DNA of 64,000 nt from positions 248,001 to 312,000 of the forward strand of contig JAOWCC010000263.1 in assembly GCA_030867875.1 (NCBI GenBank). Direction: 5' to 3'. Shown here piece after piece: positions 8,276 through 22,204 of the stretch. A program made the position numbers and the translations under genes. Origin of the DNA: Actinernus sp. WN-2022. Taxonomy: Eukaryota; Cnidaria; Anthozoa; Actiniaria; Actinernidae. Position 1 is the stretch's first letter, and the number at the start of each line of letters is the position of its first letter. A model generated the notes under the pieces. The model was given only the letters and a program-made list of their open reading frames with translations. It did no database searches and was not told where the DNA came from.

Positions 8276-11200
8276 AAAATCCAGATTGGACCATTTTTGA
8301 AGATGTTGATATTTTCTTTAATTCTTTCTCCAACTTAATCCATTGATGTTCTGAAGCTAGCAGGAGATTGTTTCAGATCATGTTGAAGCATATTGAGTGG
8401 TCTTTAGTTTTTGTCAGAAATCCAGATTGGACCATTTTTGAAGATGTTGATATTTTCTTTAATTCTTTCTCCAACTTAATCCATTGATGTTCTGAAGCTA
8501 GCAGGAGATTATTTGAGATTATTTTGAAACATATTGAGTGGTTTTTAGTTTTTGTCAGAAATCTCAGATTTTTTGCCTACCCGGTCTGGTCCAAAAAATC
8601 CAGATTGGACCATTTTTGAAGATGTTGATATTTTCTTTAATTCTTTCTCCAACTTAATCCATTGATGTTCTGAAGCTAGCAGGAGATTGTTTGAGATCAT
8701 TTTGAAACATATTGAGTGGTTTTTAGTTTTTGTCAGAAATCTCAGATTTTTTGCCTACCCGGTCTGGTCCAAAAAATCCAGATTGGACCATTTTTGAAGA
8801 TGTTGATATTTTCTTTAATTCTTTCTCCAACTTAATCCATTGATGTTCTGAAGCTAGCAGGAGATTGTTTGAGATCATTTTGAAACATATTGAGTGGTTT
8901 TTAGTTTTTGTCAGAAATCTCAGATTTTTTGCCTACCCGGTCTGGTCCAAAAAATCCAGATTGGACCATTTTTGAAGATGTTGATATTTTCTTTAATTCT
9001 TTCTCCAACTTAATCCATTGATGTTCTGAAGCTAGTAGGAGATTGTTTGAGATCATTTTGAAACATATTGAGTGGTCTTTAGTTTTTGTCAGAAATCCAG
9101 ATTGGACCATATTTGAAGATGTTGATATTTTCTTTAATTCTTTCTCCAACTTAATCCATTGATGTTCTGAAGCTAGCAGGAGATTGTTTCAGATCATGTT
9201 GAAGCATATTGAGTGGTCTTTAGTTTTTGTCAGAAATCCAGACTGGACCATTTTTGAAGATGTTGATATTTTCTTTAATTCTTTCTCCAACTTAATCCAT
9301 TGATGTTCTGAAGCTAGCAGGAGATTGTTTGAGATCATTTTGAAACATATTGAGTGGTTTTTAGTTTTTGTCAGAAATCTCAGATTTTTTGCCTGCCCGG
9401 TCTGGTCCAAAAAATCCAGATTGGACCATTTTTGAAGATGTTGATATTTTCTTTAATTCTTTCTCCAACTTAATCCATTGATGTTCTGAAGCTAGCAGGA
9501 GATTGTTTCAGATCATGTTGAAGCATATTGAGTGGTCTTTAGTTTTTGTCAGAAATCCAGATTGGACCAATTTAGAAGATGTTGATATTTTCTTTAATTC
9601 TTTCTCCAACTTAATCCATTGATGTTCTGAAGCTAGCAGGAGATTGTTTCAGATCATGTTGAAGCATATTGAGTGGTCTTTAGTTTTTGTCAGAAATCCA
9701 GATTGGACCATTTTTGAAGATGTTGATATTTTCTTTAATTCTTTCTCCAACTTAATCCATTGATGTTCTGAAGCTAGCAGGAGATTGTTTGAGATCATTT
9801 TGAAACATATTGAGTGGTTTTTAGTTTTTGTCAGAAATCTCAGATTTTTTGCCTACCCGGTCTGGTCCAAAAAATCCAGATTGGACCATTTTTGAAGATG
9901 TTGATATTTTCTTTAATTCTTTCTCCAACTTAATCCATTGATGTTCTGAAGCTAGCAGGAGATTGTTTCAGATCATGTTGAAGCATATTGAGTGGTCTTT
10001 AGTTTTTGTCAGAAATCCAGATTGGACCATTTTTGAAGATGTTGATATTTTCTTTAATTCTTTCTCCAACTTAATCCATTGATGTTCTGAAGCTAGCAGG
10101 AGATTGTTTGAGATCATTTTGAAACATATTGAGTGGTTTTTAGTTTTTGTCAGAAATCTCAGATTTTTTGCCTACCCGGTCTGGTCCAAAAAATCCAGAT
10201 TGGACCATTTTTGAAGATGTTGATATTTTCTTTAATTCTTTCTCCAACTTAATCCATTGATATTCTGAAGCTAGCAGGAGATTGTTTCAGATCATGTTGA
10301 AGCATATTGAGTGGTCTTTAGTTTTTGTCAGAAATCCAGATTGGACCATTTTTGAAGATGTTGATATTTTCTTTAATTCTTTCTCCAACTTAATCCATTG
10401 ATGTTCTGAAGCTAGCAGGAGATTGTTTCAGATCATGTTGAAGCATATTGAGTGGTCTTTAGTTTTTGTCAGAAATCCAGATTGGACCATTTTTGAAGAT
10501 GTTGATATTTTCTTTAATTCTTTCTCCAACTTAATCCATTGATGTTCTGAAGCCAGCAGGAGATTGTTTGAGATCATTTTGAAACATATTGAATGGTTTT
10601 TAGTTTTTGTCAGAAATCTCAGATTTTTTGCCTACCCGGTCTGGTCCAAAAAATCCAGATTGGACCATTTTTGAAGATGTTGATATTTTCTTTAATTCTT
10701 TCTGCAACTTAATCCATTGATGTTCTGAAGCTAGCAGGAGATTGTTTGAGATTATTTTGAAACATATTGAGTGGTTTTTAGTTTTTGTCAGAAATCTCAG
10801 ATTTTTTGCCTACCCGGTCTGGTCCAAAAAATCCAGATTGGACCATTTTTGAAGATGTTGATATTTTCTTTAATTCTTTCTCCAACTTAATCCATTGATG
10901 TTCTGAAGCTAGCAGGAGATTGTTTGAGATCATTTTGAAACATATTGAGTGGTTTTTAGTTTTTGTCAGAAATCTCAGATTTTTTGCCTACCCGGTCTGG
11001 TCCAAAAAATCCAGATTGGACCATTTTTGAAGATGTTGATATTTTCTTTAATTCTTTCTCCAACTTAATCCATTGATGTTCTGAAGCTAGTAGGAGATTG
11101 TTTGAGATCATTTTGAAACATATTGAGTGGTCTTTAGTTTTTGTCAGAAATCCAGATTGGACCATATTTGAAGATGTTGATATTTTCTTTAATTCTTTCT

Positions 11201-12784
11201 CCAACTTAATCCATTGATGTTCTGAAGCTAGCAGGAGATTGTTTCAGATCATGTTGAAGCATATTGAGTGGTCTTTAGTTTTTGTCAGAAATCCAGACTG
11301 GACCATTTTTGAAGATGTTGATATTTTCTTTAATTCTTTCTCCAACTTAATCCATTGATGTTCTGAAGCTAGCAGGAGATTGTTTGAGATCATTTTGAAA
11401 CATATTGAGTGGTTTTTAGTTTTTGTCAGAAATCTCAGATTTTTTGCCTGCCCGGTCTGGTCCAAAAAATCCAGATTGGACCATTTTTGAAGATGTTGAT
11501 ATTTTCTTTAATTCTTTCTCCAACTTAATCCATTGATGTTCTGAAGCTAGCAGGAGATTGTTTCAGATCATGTTGAAGCATATTGAGTGGTCTTTAGTTT
11601 TTGTCAGAAATCCAGATTGGACCAATTTAGAAGATGTTGATATTTTCTTTAATTCTTTCTCCAACTTAATCCATTGATGTTCTGAAGCTAGCAGGAGATT
11701 GTTTGAGATCATTTTGAAACATATTGAGTGGTTTTTAGTTTTTGTCAGAAATCTCAGATTTTTTGCCTACCCGGTCTGGTCCAAAAAATCCAGATTGGAC
11801 CATTTTTGAAGATGTTGATATTTTCTTTAATTCTTTCTCCAACTTAATCCATTGATGTTCTGAAGCTAGCAGGAGATTGTTTCAGATCATGTTGAAGCAT
11901 ATTGAGTGGTCTTTAGTTTTTGTCAGAAATCCAGATTGGACCAATTTTGAAGATGTTGATATTTTCTTTAATTCTTTCTCCAACTTAATCCATTGATGTT
12001 CTGAAGCTAGCAGGAGATTGTTTGAGATCATTTTGAAACATATTGAGTGGTTTTTAGTTTTTGTCAGAAATCTCAGATTTTTTGCCTACCCGGTCTGGTC
12101 CAAAAAATCCAGATTGGACCATTTTTGAAGATGTTGATATTTTCTTTAATTCTTTCTCCAACTTAATCCATTGATGTTCTGAAGCTAGCAGGAGATTGTT
12201 TCAGATCATGTTGAAGCATATTGAGTGGTCTTTAGTTTTTGTCAGAAATCCAGATTGGACCATTTTTGAAGATGTTGATATTTTCTTTAATTCTTTCTCC
12301 AACTTAATCCATTGATGTTCTGAAGCTAGCAGGAGATTGTTTGAGATCATTTTGAAACATATTGAGTGGTTTTTAGTTTTTGTCAGAAATCTCAGATTTT
12401 TTGCCTACCCGGTCTGGTCCAAAAAATCCAGATTGGACCATTTTTGAAGATGTTGATATTTTCTTTAATTCTTTCTCCAACTTAATCCATTGATATTCTG
12501 AAGCTAGCAGGAGATTGTTTCAGATCATGTTGAAGCATATTGAGTGGTCTTTAGTTTTTGTCAGAAATCCAGATTGGACCATTTTTGAAGATGTTGATAT
12601 TTTCTTTAATTCTTTCTCCAACTTAATCCATTGATGTTCTGAAGCTAGCAGGAGATTGTTTCAGATCATGTTGAAGCATATTGAGTGGTCTTTAGTTTTT
12701 GTCAGAAATCCAGATTGGACCATTTTTGAAGATGTTGATATTTTCTTTAATTCTTTCTCCAACTTAATCCATTGATGTTCTGAA

Positions 12785-14698
12785 GCCAGCAGGAGATTGT
12801 TTGAGATCATTTTGAAACATATTGAATGGTTTTTAGTTTTTGTCAGAAATCTCAGATTTTTTGCCTACCCGGTCTGGTCCAAAAAATCCAGATTGGACCA
12901 TTTTTGAAGATGTTGATATTTTCTTTAATTCTTTCTGCAACTTAATCCATTGATGTTCTGAAGCTAGCAGGAGATTGTTTGAGATTATTTTGAAACATAT
13001 TGAGTGGTTTTTAGTTTTTGTCAGAAATCTCAGATTTTTTGCCTACCCGGTCTGGTCCAAAAAATCCAGATTGGACCATTTTTGAAGATGTTGATATTTT
13101 CTTTAATTCTTTCTCCAACTTAATCCATTGATGTTCTGAAGCTAGCAGGAGATTGTTTGAGATCATTTTGAAACATATTGAGTGGTTTTTAGTTTTTGTC
13201 AGAAATCTCAGATTTTTTGCCTACCCGGTCTGGTCCAAAAAATCCAGATTGGACCATTTTTGAAGATGTTGATATTTTCTTTAATTCTTTCTCCAACTTA
13301 ATCCATTGATGTTCTGAAGCTAGTAGGAGATTGTTTGAGATCATTTTGAAACATATTGAGTGGTCTTTAGTTTTTGTCAGAAATCCAGATTGGACCATAT
13401 TTGAAGATGTTGATATTTTCTTTAATTCTTTCTCCAACTTAATCCATTGATGTTCTGAAGCTAGCAGGAGATTGTTTCAGATCATGTTGAAGCATATTGA
13501 GTGGTCTTTAGTTTTTGTCAGAAATCCAGACTGGACCATTTTTGAAGATGTTGATATTTTCTTTAATTCTTTCTCCAACTTAATCCATTGATGTTCTGAA
13601 GCTAGCAGGAGATTGTTTGAGATCATGTTGAAGCATATTGAGTGGTCTTTAGTTTTTGTCAGAAATCCAGATTGGACCATTTTTGAAGATGTTGATATTT
13701 TCTTTAATTCTTTCTCCAACTTAATCCATTGATGTTCTGAAGCCAGCAGGAGATTGTTTGAGATCATTTTGAAACATATTGAATGGTTTTTAGTTTTTGT
13801 CAGAAATCTCAGATTTTTTGCCTACCCGGTCTGGTCCAAAAAATCCAGATTGGACCATTTTTGAAGATGTTGATATTTTCTTTAATTCTTTCTGCAACTT
13901 AATCCATTGATGTTCTGAAGCTAGCAGGAGATTGTTTGAGATTATTTTGAAACATATTGAGTGGTTTTTAGTTTTTGTCAGAAATCTCAGATTTTTTGCC
14001 TACCCGGTCTGGTCCAAAAAATCCAGATTGGACCATTTTTGAAGATGTTGATATTTTCTTTAATTCTTTCTCCAACTTAATCCATTGATGTTCTGAAGCT
14101 AGCAGGAGATTGTTTGAGATCATTTTGAAACATATTGAGTGGTTTTTAGTTTTTGTCAGAAATCTCAGATTTTTTGCCTACCCGGTCTGGTCCAAAAAAT
14201 CCAGATTGGACCATTTTTGAAGATGTTGATATTTTCTTTAATTCTTTCTCCAACTTAATCCATTGATGTTCTGAAGCTAGTAGGAGATTGTTTGAGATCA
14301 TTTTGAAACATATTGAGTGGTCTTTAGTTTTTGTCAGAAATCCAGATTGGACCATATTTGAAGATGTTGATATTTTCTTTAATTCTTTCTCCAACTTAAT
14401 CCATTGATGTTCTGAAGCTAGCAGGAGATTGTTTCAGATCATGTTGAAGCATATTGAGTGGTCTTTAGTTTTTGTCAGAAATCCAGACTGGACCATTTTT
14501 GAAGATGTTGATATTTTCTTTAATTCTTTCTCCAACTTAATCCATTGATGTTCTGAAGCTAGCAGGAGATTGTTTGAGATCATTTTGAAACATATTGAGT
14601 GGTTTTTAGTTTTTGTCAGAAATCTCAGATTTTTTGCCTGCCCGGTCTGGTCCAAAAAATCCAGATTGGACCATTTTTGAAGATGTTGATATTTTCTT
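12785..14698 (+). repeat. 957-bp higher-order repeat duplicated in tandem
   Basis: The AGCCAGC marker at 12785 recurs at 13742, and downstream landmarks at 13189 and 14146 keep the 957-bp offset (3L+3S). The second large copy of the region has only one such repeat at this place, which accounts for the length difference 16771 minus 15814. The copies differ near 13615-13630, where an L-type unit is replaced by an S-type unit with TTTGAGATCATG. Confidence 0.8.
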
Positions 14699-17600
14699 TA
14701 ATTCTTTCTCCAACTTAATCCATTGATGTTCTGAAGCTAGCAGGAGATTGTTTCAGATCATGTTGAAGCATATTGAGTGGTCTTTAGTTTTTGTCAGAAA
14801 TCCAGATTGGACCAATTTAGAAGATGTTGATATTTTCTTTAATTCTTTCTCCAACTTAATCCATTGATGTTCTGAAGCTAGCAGGAGATTGTTTCAGATC
14901 ATGTTGAAGCATATTGAGTGGTCTTTAGTTTTTGTCAGAAATCCAGACTGGACCATTTTTGAAGATGTTGATATTTTCTTTAATTCTTTCTCCAACTTAA
15001 TCCATTGATGTTCTGAAGCTAGCAGGAGATTGTTTGAGATCATTTTGAAACATATTGAGTGGTTTTTAGTTTTTGTCAGAAATCTCAGATTTTTTGCCTA
15101 CCCGGTCTGGTCCAAAAAATCCAGATTGGACCATTTTTGAAGATGTTGATATTTTCTTTAATTCTTTCTCCAACTTAATCCATTGATGTTCTGAAGCTAG
15201 CAGGAGATTGTTTCAGATCATGTTGAAGCATATTGAGTGGTCTTTAGTTTTTGTCAGAAATCCAGATTGGACCATTTTTGAAGATGTTGATATTTTCTTT
15301 AATTCTTTCTCCAACTTAATCCATTGATGTTCTGAAGCTAGCAGGAGATTGTTTGAGATCATTTTGAAACATATTGAGTGGTTTTTAGTTTTTGTCAGAA
15401 ATCCAGATTGGACCATTTTTGAAGATGTTGATATTTTCTTTAATTCTTTCTCCAACTTAATCCATTGATGTTCTGAAGCCAGCAGGAGATTGTTTGAGAT
15501 CATTTTGAAACATATTGAATGGTTTTTAGTTTTTGTCAGAAATCTCAGATTTTTTGCCTACCCGGTCTGGTCCAAAAAATCCAGATTGGACCATTTTTGA
15601 AGATGTTGATATTTTCTTTAATTCTTTCTGCAACTTAATCCATTGATGTTCTGAAGCTAGCAGGAGATTGTTTGAGATTATTTTGAAACATATTGAGTGG
15701 TTTTTAGTTTTTGTCAGAAATCTCAGATTTTTTGCCTACCCGGTCTGGTCCAAAAAATCCAGATTGGACCATTTTTGAAGATGTTGATATTTTCTTTAAT
15801 TCTTTCTCCAACTTAATCCATTGATGTTCTGAAGCTAGCAGGAGATTGTTTGAGATCATTTTGAAACATATTGAGTGGTTTTTAGTTTTTGTCAGAAATC
15901 TCAGATTTTTTGCCTACCCGGTCTGGTCCAAAAAATCCAGATTGGACCATTTTTGAAGATGTTGATATTTTCTTTAATTCTTTCTCCAACTTAATCCATT
16001 GATGTTCTGAAGCTAGTAGGAGATTGTTTGAGATCATTTTGAAACATATTGAGTGGTCTTTAGTTTTTGTCAGAAATCCAGATTGGACCATATTTGAAGA
16101 TGTTGATATTTTCTTTAATTCTTTCTCCAACTTAATCCATTGATGTTCTGAAGCTAGCAGGAGATTGTTTCAGATCATGTTGAAGCATATTGAGTGGTCT
16201 TTAGTTTTTGTCAGAAATCCAGACTGGACCATTTTTGAAGATGTTGATATTTTCTTTAATTCTTTCTCCAACTTAATCCATTGATGTTCTGAAGCTAGCA
16301 GGAGATTGTTTGAGATCATTTTGAAACATATTGAGTGGTTTTTAGTTTTTGTCAGAAATCTCAGATTTTTTGCCTGCCCGGTCTGGTCCAAAAAATCCAG
16401 ATTGGACCATTTTTGAAGATGTTGATATTTTCTTTAATTCTTTCTCCAACTTAATCCATTGATGTTCTGAAGCTAGCAGGAGATTGTTTCAGATCATGTT
16501 GAAGCATATTGAGTGGTCTTTAGTTTTTGTCAGAAATCCAGATTGGACCAATTTAGAAGATGTTGATATTTTCTTTAATTCTTTCTCCAACTTAATCCAT
16601 TGATGTTCTGAAGCTAGCAGGAGATTGTTTGAGATCATTTTGAAACATATTGAGTGGTTTTTAGTTTTTGTCAGAAATCTCAGATTTTTTGCCTACCCGG
16701 TCTGGTCCAAAAAATCCAGATTGGACCATTTTTGAAGATGTTGATATTTTCTTTAATTCTTTCTCCAACTTAATCCATTGATGTTCTGAAGCTAGCAGGA
16801 GATTGTTTCAGATCATGTTGAAGCATATTGAGTGGTCTTTAGTTTTTGTCAGAAATCCAGATTGGACCATTTTTGAAGATGTTGATATTTTCTTTAATTC
16901 TTTCTCCAACTTAATCCATTGATGTTCTGAAGCTAGCAGGAGATTGTTTGAGATCATTTTGAAACATATTGAGTGGTTTTTAGTTTTTGTCAGAAATCTC
17001 AGATTTTTTGCCTGCCCGGTCTGGTCCAAAAAATCCAGATTGGACCATTTTTGAAGATGTTGATATTTTCTTTAATTCTTTCTCCAACTTAATCCATTGA
17101 TGTTCTGAAGCTAGCAGGAGATTGTTTCAGATCATGTTGAAGCATATTGAGTGGTCTTTAGTTTTTGTCAGAAATCCAGATTGGACCAATTTTGAAGATG
17201 TTGATATTTTCTTTAATTCTTTCTCCAACTTAATCCATTGATGTTCTGACGCTAGCAGGAGATTGTTTGAGATCATTTTGAAACATATTGAGTGGTTTTT
17301 AGTTTTTGTCAGAAATCTCAGATTTTTTGCCTACCCGGTCTGGTCCAAAAAATCCAGATTGGACCAATTTTGAAGATGTTGATATTTTCTTTAATTCTTT
17401 CTCCAACTTAATCCATTGATGTTCTGAAGCTAGCAGGAGATTGTTTGAGATCATTTTGAAACATATTGAGTGGTTTTTAGTTTTTGTCAGAAATCTCAGA
17501 TTTTTTGCCTACCCGGTCTGGTCCAAAAAATCCAGATTGGACCATTTTTGAAGATGTTGATATTTTCTTTAATTCTTTCTCCAACTTAATCCATTGATGT

Positions 17601-19254
17601 TCTGAAGCTAGTAGGAGATTGTTTGAGATCATTTTGAAACATATTGAGTGGTCTTTAGTTTTTGTCAGAAATCCAGATTGGACCATATTTGAAGATGTTG
17701 ATATTTTCTTTAATTCTTTCTCCAACTTAATCCATTGATGTTCTGAAGCTAGCAGGAGATTGTTTCAGATCATGTTGAAGCATATTGAGTGGTCTTTAGT
17801 TTTTGTCAGAAATCCAGACTGGACCATTTTTGAAGATGTTGATATTTTCTTTAATTCTTTCTCCAACTTAATCCATTGATGTTCTGAAGCTAGCAGGAGA
17901 TTGTTTGAGATCATTTTGAAACATATTGAGTGGTTTTTAGTTTTTGTCAGAAATCTCAGATTTTTTGCCTGCCCGGTCTGGTCCAAAAAATCCAGATTGG
18001 ACCATTTTTGAAGATGTTGATATTTTCTTTAATTCTTTCTCCAACTTAATCCATTGATGTTCTGAAGCTAGCAGGAGATTGTTTGAGATCATTTTGAAAC
18101 ATATTGAGTGGTTTTTAGTTTTTGTCAGAAATCTCAGATTTTTGCCTACCCGGTCTGGTCCAAAAAATCCAGATTGGACCATTTTTGAAGATGTAGATAT
18201 TTTCTTTAATTCTTTCTCCAACTTAATCCATTGATGTTCTGAAGCTAGCAGGAGATTGTTTCAGATCATGTTGAAGCATATTGAGTGGTCTTTAGTTTTT
18301 GTCAGAAATCCAGATTGGACCATTTTTGAAGATGTTGATATTTTCTTTAATTCTTTCTCCAACTTAATCCATTGATGTTCTGAAGCTAGCAGGAGATTGT
18401 TTGAGATCATTTTGAAACATATTGAGTGGTTTTTAGTTTTTGTCAGAAATCTCTGATTTTTTGCCTACCCGGTCTGGTCCAAAAAATCCAGATTGGACCA
18501 TTTTTGAAGATGTTGATATTTTCTTTAATTCTTTCTCCAACTTAATCCATTGATATTCTGAAGCTAGCAGGAGATTGTTTCAGATCATGTTGAAGCATAT
18601 TGAGTGGTCTTTAGTTTTTGTCAGAAATCCAGATTGGACCATTTTTGAAGATGTTGATATTTTCTTTAATTCTTTCTCCAACTTAATCCATTGATGTTCT
18701 GAAGCTAGCAGGAGATTGTTTCAGATCATGTTGAAGCATATTGAGTGGTCTTTAGTTTTTGTCAGAAATCCAGATTGGACCATTTTTGAAGATGTTGATA
18801 TTTTCTTTAATTCTTTCTCCAACTTAATCCATTGATGTTCTGAAGCTAGCAGGAGATTGTTTGAGATCATTTTGAAACATATTGAGTGGTTTTTAGTTTT
18901 TGTCAGAAATCTCAGATTTTTGGCCTACCCGGTCTGGTCCAAAAAATCCAGATTGGACCATTTTTGAAGATGTTGATATTTTCTTTAATTCTTTCTCCAA
19001 CTTAATCCATTGATGTTCTGAAGCTAGCAGGAGATTGTTTGAGATCATGTTGAAGCATATTGAGTGGTCTTTAGTTTTTGTCAGAAATCCAGATTGGACC
19101 ATTTTTGAAGATGTTGATATTTTCTTTAATTCTTTCTCCAACTTAATCCATTGATGTTCTGAAGCTAGCAGGAGATTGTTTGAGATCATTTTGAAGCATA
19201 TTGTGTGGGTTTTAATTTTTGTCAGGAATCCAAGATATTTTGCCTACCCGGTCT

Positions 19255-19498
19255 CTACTAATTATCATAATGCTCGGTACCTTAAATGCAGAATAAACTT
19301 CTAAACGATATCGATATCTCGACAGGATATGTACCTACTGGCCATGGAGTACCTGGGACCAGACAACGTAACTCATCTAAACAAGATATACACTGCTTCT
19401 GATGTGTGGAGAGAGGAAGATATTCAGGTACGTGTTATGAAGCTGTTGAGAAAGGAAGCGGATATTCAGGTATGTGTTATGAAGGATAGACACTGGCT
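19255..19498 (+). repeat. Cassette 5, Y type
   Basis: The frame is intact, 19329-19571. First cassette after the long plain array; followed by L+S and its F partner. Confidence 0.9.
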
Positions 19499-19990
19499 AA
19501 AAAATCCAGATTGGACCATTTTTGAAGATGTTGATATTTTCTTTAATTCTTTCTCCAACTTAATCCATTGATGTTCTGAAGCTAGCAGGAGATTGTTTGA
19601 GATCATTTTGAAACATATTGAGTGGTTTTTAGTTTTTGTCAGAAATCTCAGATTTTTTGCCTACCCGGTCTGGTCCAAAAAATCCAGATTGGACCATTTT
19701 TGAAGATGTTGATATTTTCTTTAATTCTTTCTCCAACTTAATCCATTGATGGTCTGAAGCTAGCAGGAGATTGTTTCAGATCATGTTGAAGCATATTGAG
19801 TGGTCTTTAGTTTTTGTCAGAAATCCAGATTGGACCATTTTTGAAGATGTTGATATTTTCTTTAATTCTTTCTCCAACTTAATCCATTGATGTTCTGAAG
19901 CTAGCAGGAGATTGTTTGAGATCATTTTGAAGCATATTGTGTGGGTTTTAATTTTTGTCAGGAATCCAAGATATTTTGCCTACCCGGTCT

Positions 19991-20234
19991 CTACTAATTA
20001 TCATAATGCTCGGTACCTTAAATGCAGAATAAACTTCTAAACGATATCGATATCTCGACAGGATATGTACCTACTGGCCATGGAGTTCCTGGGACCAGAC
20101 AACGTAACTCATCTAAACAAGATAAACACTGCTTCTGATGTGTGGAGAGAGGAAGATATTCAGGTACGTGTTATGAAGCTGTTGAGAAAGGAAGCGGATA
20201 TTCAGGTATGTGTTATGAAGGATAGACACTGGCT
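19991..20234 (+). repeat. Cassette 6, F type, frame broken by an extra A
   Basis: After GGCT the run at 20235-20241 has seven A instead of six. The frame from 20065 therefore shifts on entering the satellite and stops at 20262 after 65 codons. The copy at 35805 shares the extra base, so it is a real inherited change, older than the large duplication, and not a sequencing error. It is followed by 3L+2S. Confidence 0.9.
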
Positions 20235-21224
20235 AAAAAAATCCAGATTGGACCATTTTTGAAGATGTTGATATTTTCTTTAATTCTTTCTCCAACTTAA
20301 TCCATTGATGTTCTGAAGCTAGCAGGAGATTGTTTGAGATCATTTTGAAACATATTGAGTGGTTTTTAGTTTTTGTCAGAAATCTCAGATTTTTTGCCTA
20401 CCCGGTCTGGTCCAAAAAATCCAGATTGGACCATTTTTGAAGATGTTGATATTTTCTTTAATTCTTTCTCCAACTTAATCCATTGATGTTCTGAAGCTAG
20501 CAGGAGATTGTTTGAGATCATTTTGAAACATATTGAGTGGTTTTTAGTTTTTGTCAGAAATCTCAGATTTTTTGCCTACCCGGTCTGGTCCAAAAAATCC
20601 AGATTGGACCATTTTTGAAGATGTTGATATTTTCTTTAATTCTTTCTCCAACTTAATCCATTGATGTTCTGAAGCTAGCAGGAGATTGTTTGAGATCATG
20701 TTGAAGCATATTGAGTGGTCTTTAGTTTTTGTCAGAAATCCAGATTGGACCATTTTTGAAGATGTTGATATTTTCTTTAATTCTTTCTCCAACTTAATCC
20801 ATTGATGTTCTGAAGCTAGCAGGAGATTGTTTCAGATCATTTTGAAACATATTGAGTGGTTTTTAGTTTTTGTCAGAAATCTCAGATTTTTGGCCTACCC
20901 GGTCTGGTCCAAAAAATCCAGATTGGACCATTTTTGAAGATGTTGATATTTTCTTTAATTCTTTCTCCAACTTAATCCATTGATGTTCTGAAGCTAGCAG
21001 GAGATTGTTTGAGATCATGTTGAAGCATATTGAGTGGTCTTTAGTTTTTGTCAGAAATCCAGATTGGACCATTTTTGAAGATGTTGATATTTTCTTTAAT
21101 TCTTTCTCCAACTTAATCCATTGATGTTCTGAAGCTAGCAGGAGATTGTTTGAGATCATTTTGAAGCATATTGTGTGGGTTTTAATTTTTGTCAGGAATC
21201 CAAGATATTTTGCCTACCCGGTCT

Positions 21225-21468
21225 CTACTAATTATCATAATGCTCGGTACCTTAAATGCAGAATAAACTTCTAAACGATATCGATATCTCGACAGGATAT
21301 GTACCTACTGGCCATGGAGTACCTGGGACCAGACAACGTAACTCATCTAAACAAGATATACACTGCTTCTGATGTGTGGAGAGAGGAAGATATTCAGGTA
21401 CGTGTTATGAAGCTGTTGAGAAAGGAAGCGGATATTCAGGTATGTGTTATGAAGGATAGACACTGGCT
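21225..21468 (+). repeat. Cassette 7, Y type
   Basis: The frame is intact, 21299-21541. Followed by L+S. Confidence 0.9.
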
Positions 21469-21960
21469 AAAAAATCCAGATTGGACCATTTTTGAAGATG
21501 TTGATATTTTCTTTAATTCTTTCTCCAACTTAATCCATTGATGTTCTGAAGCTAGCAGGAGATTGTTTGAGATCATTTTGAAACATATTGAGTGGTTTTT
21601 AGTTTTTGTCAGAAATCTCAGATTTTTTGCCTACCCGGTCTGGTCCAAAAAATCCAGATTGGACCATTTTTGAAGATGTTGATATTTTCTTTAATTCTTT
21701 CTCCAACTTAATCCATTGATGGTCTGAAGCTAGCAGGAGATTGTTTCAGATCATGTTGAAGCATATTGAGTGGTCTTTAGTTTTTGTCAGAAATCCAGAT
21801 TGGACCATTTTTGAAGATGTTGATATTTTCTTTAATTCTTTCTCCAACTTAATCCATTGATGTTCTGAAGCTAGCAGGAGATTGTTTGAGATCATTTTGA
21901 AGCATATTGTGTGGGTTTTAATTTTTGTCAGGAATCCAAGATATTTTGCCTACCCGGTCT

Positions 21961-22204
21961 CTACTAATTATCATAATGCTCGGTACCTTAAATGCAGAAT
22001 AAACTTCTAAACGATATCGATATCTCGACAGGATATGTACCTACTGGCCATGGAGTTCCTGGGACCAGACAACGTAACTCATCTAAACAAGATAAACACT
22101 GCTTCTGATGTGTGGAGAGAGGAAGATATTCAGGTACGTGTTATGAAGCTGTTGAGAAAGGAAGCGGATATTCAGGTATGTGTTATGAAGGATAGACACT
22201 GGCT
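21961..22204 (+). repeat. Cassette 8, F type
   Basis: The frame is intact, 22035-22277, with the normal six-A run, unlike cassette 6. Followed by 3L+2S. Confidence 0.9.

Larger units (their letters stand above)
3660..19254 (+). repeat. Cassette-free L/S array, 15.6 kb
   Basis: The stretch holds only L and S units and no gene. From 3667 to 19089 the length fits 51 L and 45 S units with one missing base; that base is seen as a five-T run at about 18138-18144. Marker units recur in fixed order: AGCCAGC with ATTGAATGG (near 4417, 6507, 7821, 10552, 12785, 13742 and 15479), then TTTCTGCAAC, then GAGATTATTTTG. A second marker group is AGCTAGTAGG with GACCATATTTG, then CCAGACTGG, then CCAATTTAG (from 9015, 11090, 13320, 14280, 16015 and 17610; CCAATTTAG is not seen after every one). 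These markers define local higher-order repeats. Confidence 0.9.
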
